DNA of 64,000 nucleotides from Sphingomonas guangdongensis (GCF_900199185.1 NZ_OBMI01000004.1:28800-92799); one strand, 5' to 3'. Numbered from the stretch's first letter, positions 1 through 7,602 are shown. The notes: generated from the letters alone by a model not told the origin. Made by a program: numbers and translations.

Positions 1-1081
1 CGTCCCAGTCGGTGGTCGGCTTGGCCGGGCGGCGTAGGGCGCGCTCGGCGCCGACCACACCCTTGATGCCGCCGGGAAAGGCGTCGAGATAGGCGACGAG
101 GTTCGCCGCGCCGACCTCGTGCCGGGCGGCATGCGTCAGCACCGCGGCGAACTCGGTCAGGCGGGTCTTGTCATAGTCGGCGCCGAACACGAGCTTGGCG
201 ATCGGCGTCATCGGCGCGCGCTTCTGTGCGGTAAGGCCGGCACCCGCCAGCAGGATCTCATACCCTTCCGCATCATCCGCCACGGCACAGGCCAGACCAT
301 GCGCCTGCGCGAGCGCCCCGTAGAGCGCGCTTCGACTGCGGCCCTCACTCGCGGCGAACGCCTGCGCACTCTCGCGGGCGGCGTGGAGCCGCTGGTGCAG
401 CGTCGCGCCCTCGTCCAGCGCAGGTACGGGATCTGGCGTCTCATCCACGAAGCTCGACCCCGGGCCGTCCGCCCAGACGGGCGCAGTGGCGGCCGGCGAT
501 AGCGCCCGGCGGGCAGCGGCGAGATCGGCGTGTAGCTTCTGCTCGGTCGCGGCGTCCACCAGTTCCTTCCAGTTGATGACACCGTAGATGAAGTCGATCG
601 TGTCCTCGTTGGACGAGAAGGGCATCAAGATGCCGCGGTACAGCGTGTTGTGCCCGCGGGTGCCGATGAACTCGGCCTCGAACCCGATCGGCGCGCGGTT
701 GGCGATGATCTGCAGGTAATGGTCGGTCAGGCGCGACAGCAGCGAGCGGCTGGGAACCTCCGCTATGCGGGTGATCCCCGCATCGATCCCGCATTCGTCA
801 CGCAGCTGACGGCCGAGGAATTGGATGCGCGGATCCTCGATCCCGTCGCTGAAGTCGAGCAGCACGCTGTGCGGTCCGAAGTCGGAGATGCTCGCCGGAT
901 CGAGGTCTTCGATCGAGGGATAGGCGCGACCCTGCAGCAGCGACACCCAATGATTGTACGCGCGGACATGCATCCGCCGCTCGTCGCCGCCGACATCGAT
1001 CGCAACGTCGCTGACCGCCCCGTCCAGATAGTCGGGGCCGGCCGAACCGGTGCGGTCATCGATGCCCTGGGCGGTATCCAT
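1..1081 (-). CDS. PAS-domain protein, C-terminus beyond the window edge
   Basis: The frame is open from an ATG at 1081 to the left edge (360 codons) with no stop, so the 3' end lies outside the window. Residues about 30-175 have a PAS-like sensory fold with the conserved stretches RMHVRAYNHWVSLL, SIEDLDPASISDFGPHSVLLD and IDFIYGVINWKELVD. The later part is a less conserved region that contains no recognisable kinase or GGDEF domain in view. I recognise this as a PAS protein type common in sphingomonads. Its ligand and output are unknown. Several short ORFs in other frames over the same span are shadows. Family confidence is good; function is not known. Confidence 0.75.
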   Translation of the reverse strand, partial: MDTAQGIDDRTGSAGPDYLDGAVSDVAIDVGGDERRMHVRAYNHWVSLLQGRAYPSIEDLDPASISDFGPHSVLLDFSDGIEDPRIQFLGRQLRDECGIDAGITRIAEVPSRSLLSRLTDHYLQIIANRAPIGFEAEFIGTRGHNTLYRGILMPFSSNEDTIDFIYGVINWKELVDAATEQKLHADLAAARRALSPAATAPVWADGPGSSFVDETPDPVPALDEGATLHQRLHAARESAQAFAASEGRSRSALYGALAQAHGLACAVADDAEGYEILLAGAGLTAQKRAPMTPIAKLVFGADYDKTRLTEFAAVLTHAARHEVGAANLVAYLDAFPGGIKGVVGAERALRRPAKPTTDWD

Positions 1082-1251
1082 CTGGTCGGGTCCTCAACAT
1101 AACCATCGGAGCTGCGCACGCCCCGTCCATGGCTCCTTGTGCACGCGCGTGGTAAACACGGCGTAAAGGGGCCAGGTGGTGCAGCGCCGCTTGCGCCCGC
1201 CCCGACACGCTGCTAAGCGCCGCCGCCTCACCGCGGTGCAACCGCGGCCGG

Positions 1252-1327
1252 GCCGCCTTAGCTCAGCTGGTAGAGCATCGCATTCGTAATGCGGGGGTCA
1301 CAGGTTCGAGTCCTGTAGGCGGCACCA
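1252..1327 (+). tRNA. tRNA-Thr (anticodon CGT)
   Basis: A 76-nt cloverleaf with encoded CCA. The acceptor GCCGCCT pairs with AGGCGGC, and the anticodon loop TTCGTAA gives CGT, which reads ACG (Thr). The gene is intact and serves as the attachment target of the mobile element that follows. Its last 50 bases are repeated exactly at 11947-11996. Confidence 0.95.
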
Positions 1328-1328
1328 C
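1279..1328 (+). repeat. attL: 50-bp direct repeat, 3' half of tRNA-Thr
   Basis: This stretch covers the anticodon arm, T arm, acceptor and CCA of tRNA-Thr and is identical to 11947-11996. Exact repetition of a tRNA 3' half at both ends of an integrase-bearing segment is the standard footprint of tyrosine-recombinase integration. Confidence 0.93.
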
Positions 1329-1385
1329 CGAAAATCGTTGCGGCACAATCGCTTAGCGACAAACGATGGACGCATTGGCGCCAAT

Positions 1386-1477
1386 GTCGTGTTGCGTCGT
1401 GTTGCTCCTGATTTCCTCGCTTTTCCGCCGTTTCCGTTCGGCTCTCGGCGACTCCGTGCAACATGGATGCGACATGG
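1386..1477. promoter_or_regulatory. Candidate integrase arm-type sites, left end
   Basis: GCAACACGAC occurs twice in tandem on the minus strand (1386-1395 and 1396-1405). GTGCAACATGG (1456-1466) and the variant GATGCGACATGG lie on the plus strand nearby. The same core, GCAACAYGAC, appears between the integrase stop and attR. Clusters of one short motif inside both ends of an element fit integrase arm binding. This is inference from position and repetition only. Confidence 0.5.
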
Positions 1478-1480
1478 GAA

Positions 1481-1503
1481 GCCCCGCGATCGCACCGCGG
1501 GGC
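1481..1503 (-). terminator. Stem-loop downstream of the acidic-protein gene
   Basis: GCCCCGCG and CGCGGGGC form an 8-bp perfect stem with a 7-base loop, nine bases past the stop of the leftward gene at 1512-1940. No strong T-tract follows on the minus strand, so termination is plausible but not certain. Confidence 0.5.
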
Positions 1504-1511
1504 AGGGGTGG

Positions 1512-1940
1512 TCAGGCGTGCTCAAGTCGCCGGTAGTCGTGCTCGGCATCGTCCTCGTCGCCGATGTGCAGCCCGGCGCGCCACTGTCGCTGCCAGTCGG
1601 AGGCGCCGTCGAGCCAGCGCCCGCGCTCGACCACAGGGCCGGCCGCAACCATATCGTCGCCAGCGGCGCAGCAATCATCCTCGGGGTCGAATCCCGCGGG
1701 ATCGTCCTCGATCGCGCAGTCAGGATCGCTCACCGGGCAGCCGGGGCCACTGGCGAGGTGCTCCACAAAGCTGTCCTCGGCGCCCGTTTCCTCGAGGTCC
1801 GTGTCGCCGTCCTCGGCGTCCAGGCGCGCGATCAGCAGCTCGACGGCGCCCTCGGCGGTCTGTCGGTCGAGCGCCGCAACAATGCGCGCGAACTGCGCCA
1901 GCCGGCCGTCCGGAGGCGGAAAGGTGGTGTCATGAAACAT
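1512..1940 (-). CDS. Acidic hypothetical protein of the element
   Basis: A 142-residue protein of unknown function, the leftmost gene of the element and next to attL. The ATG at 1940 is preferred: the longer frame upstream adds 58 residues that look like translated noncoding sequence. The N-terminal third looks helical (FARIVAALDRQTAEGAVELLIARLD). The middle is strongly acidic, with clusters such as DAEDGDTDLEE and FDPEDDCC. The C-terminus has W/R-rich patches (DWQRQWRAGLH). Small acidic proteins of this style recur in sphingomonads and rhizobia without known function. It is transcribed opposite to the neighbouring cargo genes and is followed by a stem-loop at 1481-1503. Confidence 0.6.
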   Translation of the reverse strand: MFHDTTFPPPDGRLAQFARIVAALDRQTAEGAVELLIARLDAEDGDTDLEETGAEDSFVEHLASGPGCPVSDPDCAIEDDPAGFDPEDDCCAAGDDMVAAGPVVERGRWLDGASDWQRQWRAGLHIGDEDDAEHDYRRLEHA

Positions 1941-2275
1941 GGTTGGTACTCGCTGGTTCGGCTTCTCACAGCCTTGACCGCGTCGGGCGGTCGCCGGGGG
2001 GTGAGAACCTGCCAGCGAGACAGGTCGACGGCTTTTAAGCACGAGTGCTCTGGACATGACGCGCCGCCCCCGGCTACGAAGCCGAAGTCGGTCGCCCCGC
2101 CAAGGGCTCCGCACGGCGAGCCGCCAAGCTCGCTCTCACGATCGGTCCCGGCGCCAACCGGGTCGATCGCTATCGCTGGTCCGGGTTCTCACACCCAGCG
2201 AGCACATTGCCGATCTTGACTCGTCAGCGCAAGCATCCTCCGCCAAGGGGGACGCTTTCGCGAGCCGCTTTTCTG
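1941..2275. other. Divergent intergenic region with repeated GGTTCTCAC motifs
   Basis: No convincing gene is seen in these 335 bases between the divergent genes at 1940 and 2276/2291. GTGAGAACC (2001-2009) is the exact inverse of GGTTCTCAC (2184-2192). A third TTCTCAC lies at 1963-1969, and AGCACGAGTGCT at 2038-2049 is a short dyad. These could be operator sites for divergent control, which is inference only. Confidence 0.4.
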
Positions 2276-2290
2276 GTGCAGCATGGCGGC

Positions 2291-2770
2291 ATGGTTTGGC
2301 TGATCCAGCAGTCGCGTCGTCGTGCGTATCGTGTGCAGACACTACGCCGATTGAACGAAAGCCCAGAGCACTTCGAGCCGACCGGTGATGCGTGGATCTT
2401 GCGGCGGTTGTCAGATTCTGCCTTTGATCGACAACTTGGCGATCGTGGTGCGACCGGAGTCGAACCCTGGCGGCCGATAGCCTTAGACCGTGAGCTCGCT
2501 AGGCGGGGCGCGCGAGAGGCTGCTCGAACAAGCAATCTGATCGCAGTTGTCGCACTCGGCCTCTCGGCTCTTGCGCTTACTCCCTCGCTGCCGCCCCTTC
2601 TACGTGACGGGGCAAATGATCGCCGCTGCCTCGCAATTCAGCGCGACATGCTGAGCGCCCGCCCGCGCCGTCCCGACGGCCCCGATCTCTTCCAGGCTCT
2701 AGGCTGTCGCCCACAGGGAGAGGGCAACGTGTACGCGCCGAACTCGCCACCGCCAAAGCTTTATCGCTGA
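2291..2770 (+). CDS. Small membrane-anchored cargo protein, unknown function
   Basis: 159 residues from the ATG at 2291; an in-frame GTG at 2276 would add five residues. The N-terminal part is basic and soluble-looking (LIQQSRRRAYRVQTLRRLNE). One hydrophobic segment (about residues 85-108, LIAVVALGLSALALTPSLPPLL) can span the membrane, followed by about 50 residues with three cysteines. I do not recognise a family. It begins with the same DNA sequence around its start as the next gene, so the two are probably co-controlled. Base composition is visibly less GC-rich than the chromosomal genes, which fits imported cargo. Confidence 0.6.
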   Translation: MVWLIQQSRRRAYRVQTLRRLNESPEHFEPTGDAWILRRLSDSAFDRQLGDRGATGVEPWRPIALDRELARRGAREAARTSNLIAVVALGLSALALTPSLPPLLRDGANDRRCLAIQRDMLSARPRRPDGPDLFQALGCRPQGEGNVYAPNSPPPKLYR

Positions 2771-2809
2771 AGGCTTCCGCCCGTCGGCGATCCGGTGCAG
2801 CATGACGGG

Positions 2810-3499
2810 ATGACGAACGAGAAAGAGCGCGCGGAGGCTCGCCGTGAAATCCTCGAGACTGACGCCAAAGTTTCGCCTGCCTCCGAAGGCATAAACCTAC
2901 TTGTGACCGCCGGAGACACCGGCTTAGCCGCCGTAATCGAAGGTGCTGCTAGCAGTGTCCCGGTCCTCGGACTGCTGCACGGGGCGTTTAAGGCCGCCCG
3001 AGAGGCGTCAGAGTACCTTTACCAGCGTAAGGTATCAGTCATGATAGCCGCTGTTGATGCGCAAACGAATACTGACGAACGGCAGAAGTTCGCCTCGGAA
3101 CAGCTATCAACTGCCGAAAGTCGAGATCGCTTTGGCGCTTCCATCATGCTGATGCTCGAGAAAGTTGATGAGTTCGAGAAAGTACCACTCCTCGGCCGGC
3201 TAGCCGCGGCACATGTTCGAGGTGATCTGACTACATCCGAGTGGCGCCGTGTCTCTTCTATGGTGCTACGCGCCTACTATACTGACTTGGAGCTCTTGAA
3301 GTCGTTTCAGCGCGGCACCGGCGCACCTAACCAAACTCTCTACAACACCCTATATTCTATCGGCTTTCTGGACAAGGACGGCGAGGATGAAGGGCGCTGG
3401 GACGCGGCCGGCGCCGCTGATGGAGGCGACGTTTATGCTCTCAACCGGTACGGTGCCACGCTGGTCCGGTACGGCTTCGGCGTGTCGCCAGGCACTTGA
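2810..3499 (+). CDS. Helical cargo protein of an uncharacterised family, possible defence gene
   Basis: 229 residues from the ATG at 2810; an in-frame GTG at 2795 is an alternative. After a charged N-terminus there is a hydrophobic, glycine-rich stretch (VPVLGLLHGAFKAAREASEYLYQRKVSVMI, given here only as residues about 40-72), then a helical core. In the core the pattern EFEKVPLLGRLAAAHVRG, then W/F, hydrophobic and YTDLELL motifs recalls small unknown proteins from phage and defence loci that share 'P-hydrophobic-G' and 'K-LLG-LF-A-x-x-G' signatures. That resemblance is from memory and not verified. The gene is less GC-rich than the chromosome and sits in the cargo end of the element, the place where satellites often carry anti-phage genes. 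Confidence 0.6.
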   Translation: MTNEKERAEARREILETDAKVSPASEGINLLVTAGDTGLAAVIEGAASSVPVLGLLHGAFKAAREASEYLYQRKVSVMIAAVDAQTNTDERQKFASEQLSTAESRDRFGASIMLMLEKVDEFEKVPLLGRLAAAHVRGDLTTSEWRRVSSMVLRAYYTDLELLKSFQRGTGAPNQTLYNTLYSIGFLDKDGEDEGRWDAAGAADGGDVYALNRYGATLVRYGFGVSPGT

Positions 3500-3677
3500 G
3501 GCAAAAGCGACGTAGGACTCAGTGCCGCACCGCCGCGTCCGCCCGCAGCTGCGCCAGCCCTTGCTCCAACCCGTCGAGCACCACCGCCCGCGCCAGCCAT
3601 CTGCTCCAGCGTCGTCACCAGCGCGATAAGGCGCTGCGCGACTATGCGCCGGCCACAGCGGCCGCTACCCTGCAACC

Positions 3678-4151
3678 ATGACCTACCTGCCCGCCGAGCT
3701 GACTCGCTCCGTCGATCTCGCTGATCTCCCGAACTTCGAACAACCAGCGCTGTTCGTGTCGGAAGATGACGGCACCAAGATCCTGGTTGCTGATGACCAG
3801 GCCATCTTCCTTGATGGCGACTTCGCATTTGAGGTCATGCGCCAGGTCCGCCCGGGTGACTGGCGCGGTGCCCTCTATGAGGGGGTGTCGATCGAGGTCG
3901 ATCCGAACTCTGTTGCGTTCGGAAAAGCGAGTCTTGGCTCAATTGTCCACCACACCGTCGGCGTCAGTCTCATGGGGCAGAAGAAAGACGCTAGTTCGTT
4001 CATGATGCGCAATCCTGTTCCGATCGCGTCATCGGCAGAGCCTCCGCCCGGGGCTCAGACCACCTTCAGGCGCTGGCGCATCGTGAAGGTGGTGCGGGAG
4101 CAAGCCATCGAGCTGGCCGTCTTTAGCGCAGCTGCCGTCACTCAACCTTAA
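3678..4151 (+). CDS. Hypothetical cargo protein
   Basis: 157 residues of unknown function. The first half is acidic (SVDLADLPNFEQPALFVSED), and the middle contains GVSIEVDPNSVAFGKASLGS, which reads as beta-rich. There are no signal peptide, membrane segment or catalytic motifs that I can name. It converges on and overlaps by four bases the leftward gene ending at 4148. It is the third rightward gene in the cargo zone, separated from its upstream neighbour by 178 bases that hold no clear gene. Confidence 0.55.
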   Translation: MTYLPAELTRSVDLADLPNFEQPALFVSEDDGTKILVADDQAIFLDGDFAFEVMRQVRPGDWRGALYEGVSIEVDPNSVAFGKASLGSIVHHTVGVSLMGQKKDASSFMMRNPVPIASSAEPPPGAQTTFRRWRIVKVVREQAIELAVFSAAAVTQP

Positions 4152-4804
4152 GCCGCGATCCGCTCGCCGACGCGATCCTCCGGCCACTCCGCCACCTGCC
4201 ATGTGGCAATGCCGATCTCGCCCACACGCGACACGTAGGCGGCACCGCCGACGGCGTGACAGCCAATCTCGGCAAACGGCTCGGCTCGCTGCGCGGCGAT
4301 GATCTCGGCGGCGATCGCGTCACCGTCATCAGGGTTCTCGACCTTACCGGCCGTCATCAGCGCCGGGTGGTCGGCATTGCCGGTCAGCCAATAGTCGATC
4401 AAGCAGACGCGACCCGCCGGGTAGCCGTTCGGGAAAAGCACGCCCTCCCCGACGTTCGCCAGGCATCGCACCGCCGGCCCTTCGTCCGGCGTCCAACTTG
4501 CGATCACCAGTCCTAGCGGCGGTCGGCCCTCGTCGGGCAACCCGTCCTCAATCGCCTGGAGGATCGGCGGCAGCGCTGCGATCAGCTCGGCGAAACTATG
4601 CAGCTGCAGCTTGGACAGCTCCAACTGCAAGTCGCCGGGGAACAGCCGGCCTGTGACCCCGATCGCTGCGTGCCAGTCGCGCGCCGACACGGTGGTGGTC
4701 TTGGGCGTGAAGGCAGTGATCTTGCCCGTCGTCGTGTCGACGATCGCGGTGTCCGTCATCAGGTAGGCGGCTTTGTCCGAGCGCCAGGCGTTCATCGCGG
4801 TCAT
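4148..4804 (-). CDS. Phage-type hypothetical protein downstream of the tail-tip remnant
   Basis: 218 residues from the ATG at 4804, chosen because GGAGATCGAGA precedes it at good spacing; a longer in-frame extension overlaps the upstream gene in a poor frame. The N-terminus (WRSDKAAYLMTDTAIVD) recalls proteins that follow the tail-tip gene in alphaproteobacterial siphophages and look like Ntn-hydrolase-fold proteins. This is recollection, so confidence in the function is low. It is the last leftward gene of the phage-derived block, and its start lies inside the remnant of the tail gene. Confidence 0.6.
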   Translation of the reverse strand: MTAMNAWRSDKAAYLMTDTAIVDTTTGKITAFTPKTTTVSARDWHAAIGVTGRLFPGDLQLELSKLQLHSFAELIAALPPILQAIEDGLPDEGRPPLGLVIASWTPDEGPAVRCLANVGEGVLFPNGYPAGRVCLIDYWLTGNADHPALMTAGKVENPDDGDAIAAEIIAAQRAEPFAEIGCHAVGGAAYVSRVGEIGIATWQVAEWPEDRVGERIAA

Positions 4805-5021
4805 TCTCGATCTCCAGGAAGCGGAATCGTCCGGTGGGGCGCTTGGCGGGAATAGCCGCGCCAGTGTTTGCGATCGTCGCACCCACGCTTAACAGGGCGG
4901 CGATCTTCGCGCCGCCGGCAATCAGGCCTGGGTTCAAGGTTGCGATGCCGCCGACCACCAGAGCGGCAGCGCCGAGCACGGCGCCAACGGTTCCTAGTGC
5001 TTTGGCCACTCGGCCCTCCAT
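4596..5021 (-). pseudogene. Phage tail-tip protein, N-terminal fragment after internal deletion
   Basis: The first 73 or so residues (MEGRVAKALGTVGAVLGAAA, then a glycine/alanine-rich hydrophobic stretch ending in AAIPAKRPTGRFRF) match the N-terminus typical of large siphophage tail-tip proteins of about 1000 residues. From about position 4805 onward the frame runs through the next gene in the wrong register and is not family-like, stopping at 4596. The simplest reading is loss of nearly all of the tail gene by an internal deletion that joined its start to the region just before the next gene. It overlaps the upstream NlpC-like gene by 28 bases. Confidence 0.65.
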
Positions 5022-5437
5022 ACTTGCATGTTGTTCGGATCAGCGACGCGCACCATCGCTAGGCACTCCGCGTGCTCGTGGAAGGTCAGGATCGCTCCGT
5101 TTCCCGCATAGACCGCAAGCGCTTCCCACCCGTCCGCGCCGGGGTTGATGACTAGATCTCCAGGCAGGCTGTAGGCCGGCGCAATCCGCGGCAGGCCAAC
5201 GCTGTCGAGCGCAGCGGCGAGAGACGCGTGACCAGCCCGCTTTAGCGCCCGCTTGGCCCCTAGCGCTGTCTTGTACGGCCCAGCCTTCGCGAGCCCGAAC
5301 GGCGGCACCTTGCCGAGCTGGCGTAGGTGGAACACTGCCACCTTGGCGCAATCCGTGGTTCCCCAGGAAAACGGGCGCCCCTCAAAATGCTCTCTAGTCG
5401 CGTTCACTGCGTCGATGCGGCGCTGTATGTCGGCCAT
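4994..5437 (-). CDS. NlpC/P60-like phage protein (DUF6950 type)
   Basis: 147 residues. The sequence GRPFSWGTTDCAKVAVFHLRQLG carries the W-G-x-x-D-C signature of the small cysteine-peptidase-like proteins encoded next to tail-tip genes. A later H (TFHEHAECLAM) may complete the active site. In siphophages such proteins help the tail cross the cell wall. Here the adjacent tail gene is truncated, so the protein probably has no tail to act in unless a helper supplies one. Two GAAAGTTCG repeats lie just upstream of the start (5443-5477). Confidence 0.75.
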   Translation of the reverse strand: MADIQRRIDAVNATREHFEGRPFSWGTTDCAKVAVFHLRQLGKVPPFGLAKAGPYKTALGAKRALKRAGHASLAAALDSVGLPRIAPAYSLPGDLVINPGADGWEALAVYAGNGAILTFHEHAECLAMVRVADPNNMQVWRAEWPKH

Positions 5438-5442
5438 GGGGT

Positions 5443-5477
5443 CGAACTTTCATTTGCAGGCGTGCGAACTTTCGGGG
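5443..5477 (-). repeat. Two GAAAGTTCG repeats upstream of the NlpC-like gene
   Basis: On the minus strand GAAAGTTCG occurs twice here with a 22-base repeat interval. Related sequences sit at 7984-8005 and 8278-8300. All lie at gene boundaries of the leftward phage block. Their role is unknown. Confidence 0.5.
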
Positions 5478-5545
5478 AGGTCGGTCCGGGAACATTGGCG
5501 TTCCAGAGTTTCCGACCGCCCCCAGGTGCCGGGGGGAGAGGGCAC

Positions 5546-5707
5546 CTATTCCTGAGGCTTGCGGGTCGCCTTCGTGATCGTAACGACGCCCTGAGCGGCG
5601 AGCGCCTTGGCTTCGGCCTCCGGCCGCTCGTACTCGTCGCCCGGCTGCCTCAGCCCGTCGGCGGTGTCGTGCGGCCGGACAGCGCGCACCGTGACGTTAC
5701 GCGACAT
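5546..5707 (-). CDS. Small phage protein downstream of capsid gene
   Basis: 53 residues, too short for the usual ORF cut-off. It begins MSRNVTVRAVRPHDTADGLR and ends KATRKPQE. The start codon at 5707 lies inside the last codons of the capsid gene (11-base overlap), which argues for translational coupling. Proteins of this size after the major capsid gene are common in HK97-type phages. Its function is unknown. A GGTGCC/GGCACC inverted repeat (5525-5546) overlaps the stop. Confidence 0.7.
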   Translation of the reverse strand: MSRNVTVRAVRPHDTADGLRQPGDEYERPEAEAKALAAQGVVTITKATRKPQE

Positions 5708-6803
5708 TGCCGAAGTCCCCGTAGGTGAGCGCCAGCGCGTTCTTGACGGCGAGAGCGATGCGCTCCTCCGCCAGGATCGCGACCAGGTTGCGGGTGAAGA
5801 AGTCGGCGTGCTCGGTCGACACCTCCACGCGCGGGGTCCAGCGGTCGTAGAGCGTCGCCGCGGCGCGGAAGTCGCCGACCAGGAACTTGTCGACCGTCAT
5901 GGAAGTGGTCGCCACCACCGGTAGGCCGAACAGCACCGCGGGCACGTTCGCGCCCGGGTCGCCGAGCAGGTACTTGCCGTCGCCGTCCTTCAGCAGGCGG
6001 ATGCGCATCCAGTCGCTCGGGTGCATCACAATCCCGGTGGGCGTGTAATCCGCCAGGGTCGTCTGCAGGATCGCCAGCGCGATCTGATCGAGCATGTTGG
6101 GGCTCGTGACCGTCACCGGCGCCGAGTAGGCGGTCGCGTTTGTGATGAGGCCGCTCAGGTTCTCGCCCGTGCCGTCACCCATGAGGATCTGCGCATCCTC
6201 CTTGAGCGCCAGGCCGTGCAGCAGCTCGCTGTCGATGATGCCCTTGAGCTGCGGCACATCCTCGAGGATCTGGCGCGAGGCCGGCACCCAGTGGGCGATC
6301 ACCTTGGGCGTGAGCGAGGTGAGCGTGAACGCATAGGCGCTCTCCGGCTTCAGGTTGCCCTCCGCCACCGTGTTCGCCGCGTTCGTGCGGGTGGTCTGCT
6401 TCGGGTACTCGATCGAGCCGGTGCTGATCTGCACGACGGGGAGCAGGTTGCGGACCATCAGGCGGCGCTGCGGCAGCGTCACCAGCCCATCGCGGTAGGG
6501 CTCGCTCAGCGCGCCCGCCGAGTTGCTGGCGGTGGTGAGCGTCTGCTTCACTTCCATGCGGAAGCGGCCGGGGCGCGAGTGATCGTCGGCGAACGACTTC
6601 AGCTCGGGCGCGCTCGAGAACTGCTCGCCCCACGTTTCGACGTGGCTGCCGTCCGACCCGCGGTAGGCATCGGCCTTCTGCGCCAGCTCAAGTGCGATCG
6701 CCTCAGCCGTCTTGGCCGCGACCAGCGCCTCCTGCACGTCCTTGCCCAGGACGCTAAACTGCTTCTCCACCGCGTCGGTGAAGTCCTTCGTCAGCATGTT
6801 CAT
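5697..6803 (-). CDS. HK97-family major capsid protein
   Basis: 368 residues from the ATG at 6803, which overlaps the protease stop as ATGA. The N-terminal about 75 residues (delta domain, helical) are followed by the HK97 fold: LMVRNLLPVVQISTGSIEYP, PKVIAHWVPASRQILEDVP, LLHGLALKEDAQILMGDGTG and a C-terminal DRWTPRVEVSTEHADFF segment. These are the usual landmarks of the Phage_capsid family. It forms the icosahedral shell and should be matured by the adjacent protease. Length is normal for the family and no break is seen, so it may still be functional although portal and terminase are missing from the element. Confidence 0.93.
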   Translation of the reverse strand: MNMLTKDFTDAVEKQFSVLGKDVQEALVAAKTAEAIALELAQKADAYRGSDGSHVETWGEQFSSAPELKSFADDHSRPGRFRMEVKQTLTTASNSAGALSEPYRDGLVTLPQRRLMVRNLLPVVQISTGSIEYPKQTTRTNAANTVAEGNLKPESAYAFTLTSLTPKVIAHWVPASRQILEDVPQLKGIIDSELLHGLALKEDAQILMGDGTGENLSGLITNATAYSAPVTVTSPNMLDQIALAILQTTLADYTPTGIVMHPSDWMRIRLLKDGDGKYLLGDPGANVPAVLFGLPVVATTSMTVDKFLVGDFRAAATLYDRWTPRVEVSTEHADFFTRNLVAILAEERIALAVKNALALTYGDFGNVA

Positions 6804-7504
6804 CGGTTCAAGTCCCTCGTCTCGGCGAGGCGACGCGCCTCGCTCTGTGGATTCCAGAAAGGTTCGCTCTGCTTGGTCGCCATGTTGCGGATGCGCGCAG
6901 CGGAGGCGTCGAGCACCGCCTTGGCCGCCGCGTCCGCCTCGTTGCTGTTGTTGATCGTGCGCCAGGCCGCGGACGCCGCCGCCTTCGCCTGCCGGCTGGA
7001 AAGGCCGCCCTCGCGCAGCATGTCTTCGATGTCGCGAGCGCCAGCGATCGACTTGACCGCGGCGACGTGCGTCTTCGGGTTGCTCGGAATTGTGACGAGG
7101 CTGCCCTCCATCAGGTCGACCTCGATCAGCTCCGCGCCGCCGGTCTGCTGCAGGGGGTTCGCCCGCTTGGTGGTGAAGCCGATCGAGAGGCCGGTGAGCG
7201 CGCCCGCCTTCGCCAGCGCGTATGCTTCCCGCGCGTCGGTCGCGGCAAGCGTCATCTCGCCGGCGACGTACAGGCCCTCCGCCGTCTCCTTCCACGACTT
7301 CCAGGCGCCGATCGGCCGGCGCATGTCGTGGTGGAGCAGCATGGGGAGCGGCCGCTCGCCCCGCCCGGCAAGCGACTTGGTGAAGGCGCCAGGGCGCACC
7401 GTGTCGCCGTGACTGTCGATGTTGTTGAACCCGCTCAGCAGCCCTTCGATGTGGCCGCTATCGTTCAGCGATTTGATGTTCAGCGGGGAAGCCGCGAAGT
7501 CCAT
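6800..7504 (-). CDS. HK97-family prohead protease
   Basis: 234 residues from the ATG at 7504. The frame continues upstream, but the usual family N-terminus (MDFAASPLNIKSLNDSGHIEG) starts here. Conserved features are FNNIDSHGDTVRPGAF, LLHHDMRRPIGAW (catalytic His region) and TGLSIGFTTKRA (catalytic Ser region), typical of peptidase family U35/S78. It processes the capsid precursor during head maturation. It is ATGA-coupled to the capsid gene, as in most HK97-like phages. The C-terminal about 60 residues are charged and helical. Confidence 0.9.
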   Translation of the reverse strand: MDFAASPLNIKSLNDSGHIEGLLSGFNNIDSHGDTVRPGAFTKSLAGRGERPLPMLLHHDMRRPIGAWKSWKETAEGLYVAGEMTLAATDAREAYALAKAGALTGLSIGFTTKRANPLQQTGGAELIEVDLMEGSLVTIPSNPKTHVAAVKSIAGARDIEDMLREGGLSSRQAKAAASAAWRTINNSNEADAAAKAVLDASAARIRNMATKQSEPFWNPQSEARRLAETRDLNR

Positions 7505-7553
7505 AAGGCGCACCTTAGCTGTCGTGGGAGACTGGTCCCGGATCAGCCAATCG

Positions 7554-7602
7554 GCGCCCATCGCAGGCGGGATGATTGGTGTTTCGCGCCCATCGCAGGC
7601 GG
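7554..7602. repeat. 17-bp exact direct repeat, 32-bp period
   Basis: GCGCCCATCGCAGGCGG occurs at 7554-7570 and again at 7586-7602, just upstream of the protease start on the minus strand. The period is not a multiple of three, so it is unlikely to be protein repetition. It may be regulatory, or a footprint of the rearrangement that removed packaging genes. Confidence 0.6.

Noticed and set aside
3500..3677. Possible leftward coding remnant (RRWSRWLARAVVLDGLEQGLAQ, then RADAAVRH and a stop near 3519)
   Set aside because: Stops interrupt the frame upstream, there is no start or ribosome site, and no family pattern is clear. It may be a relic, but it is too short to claim.
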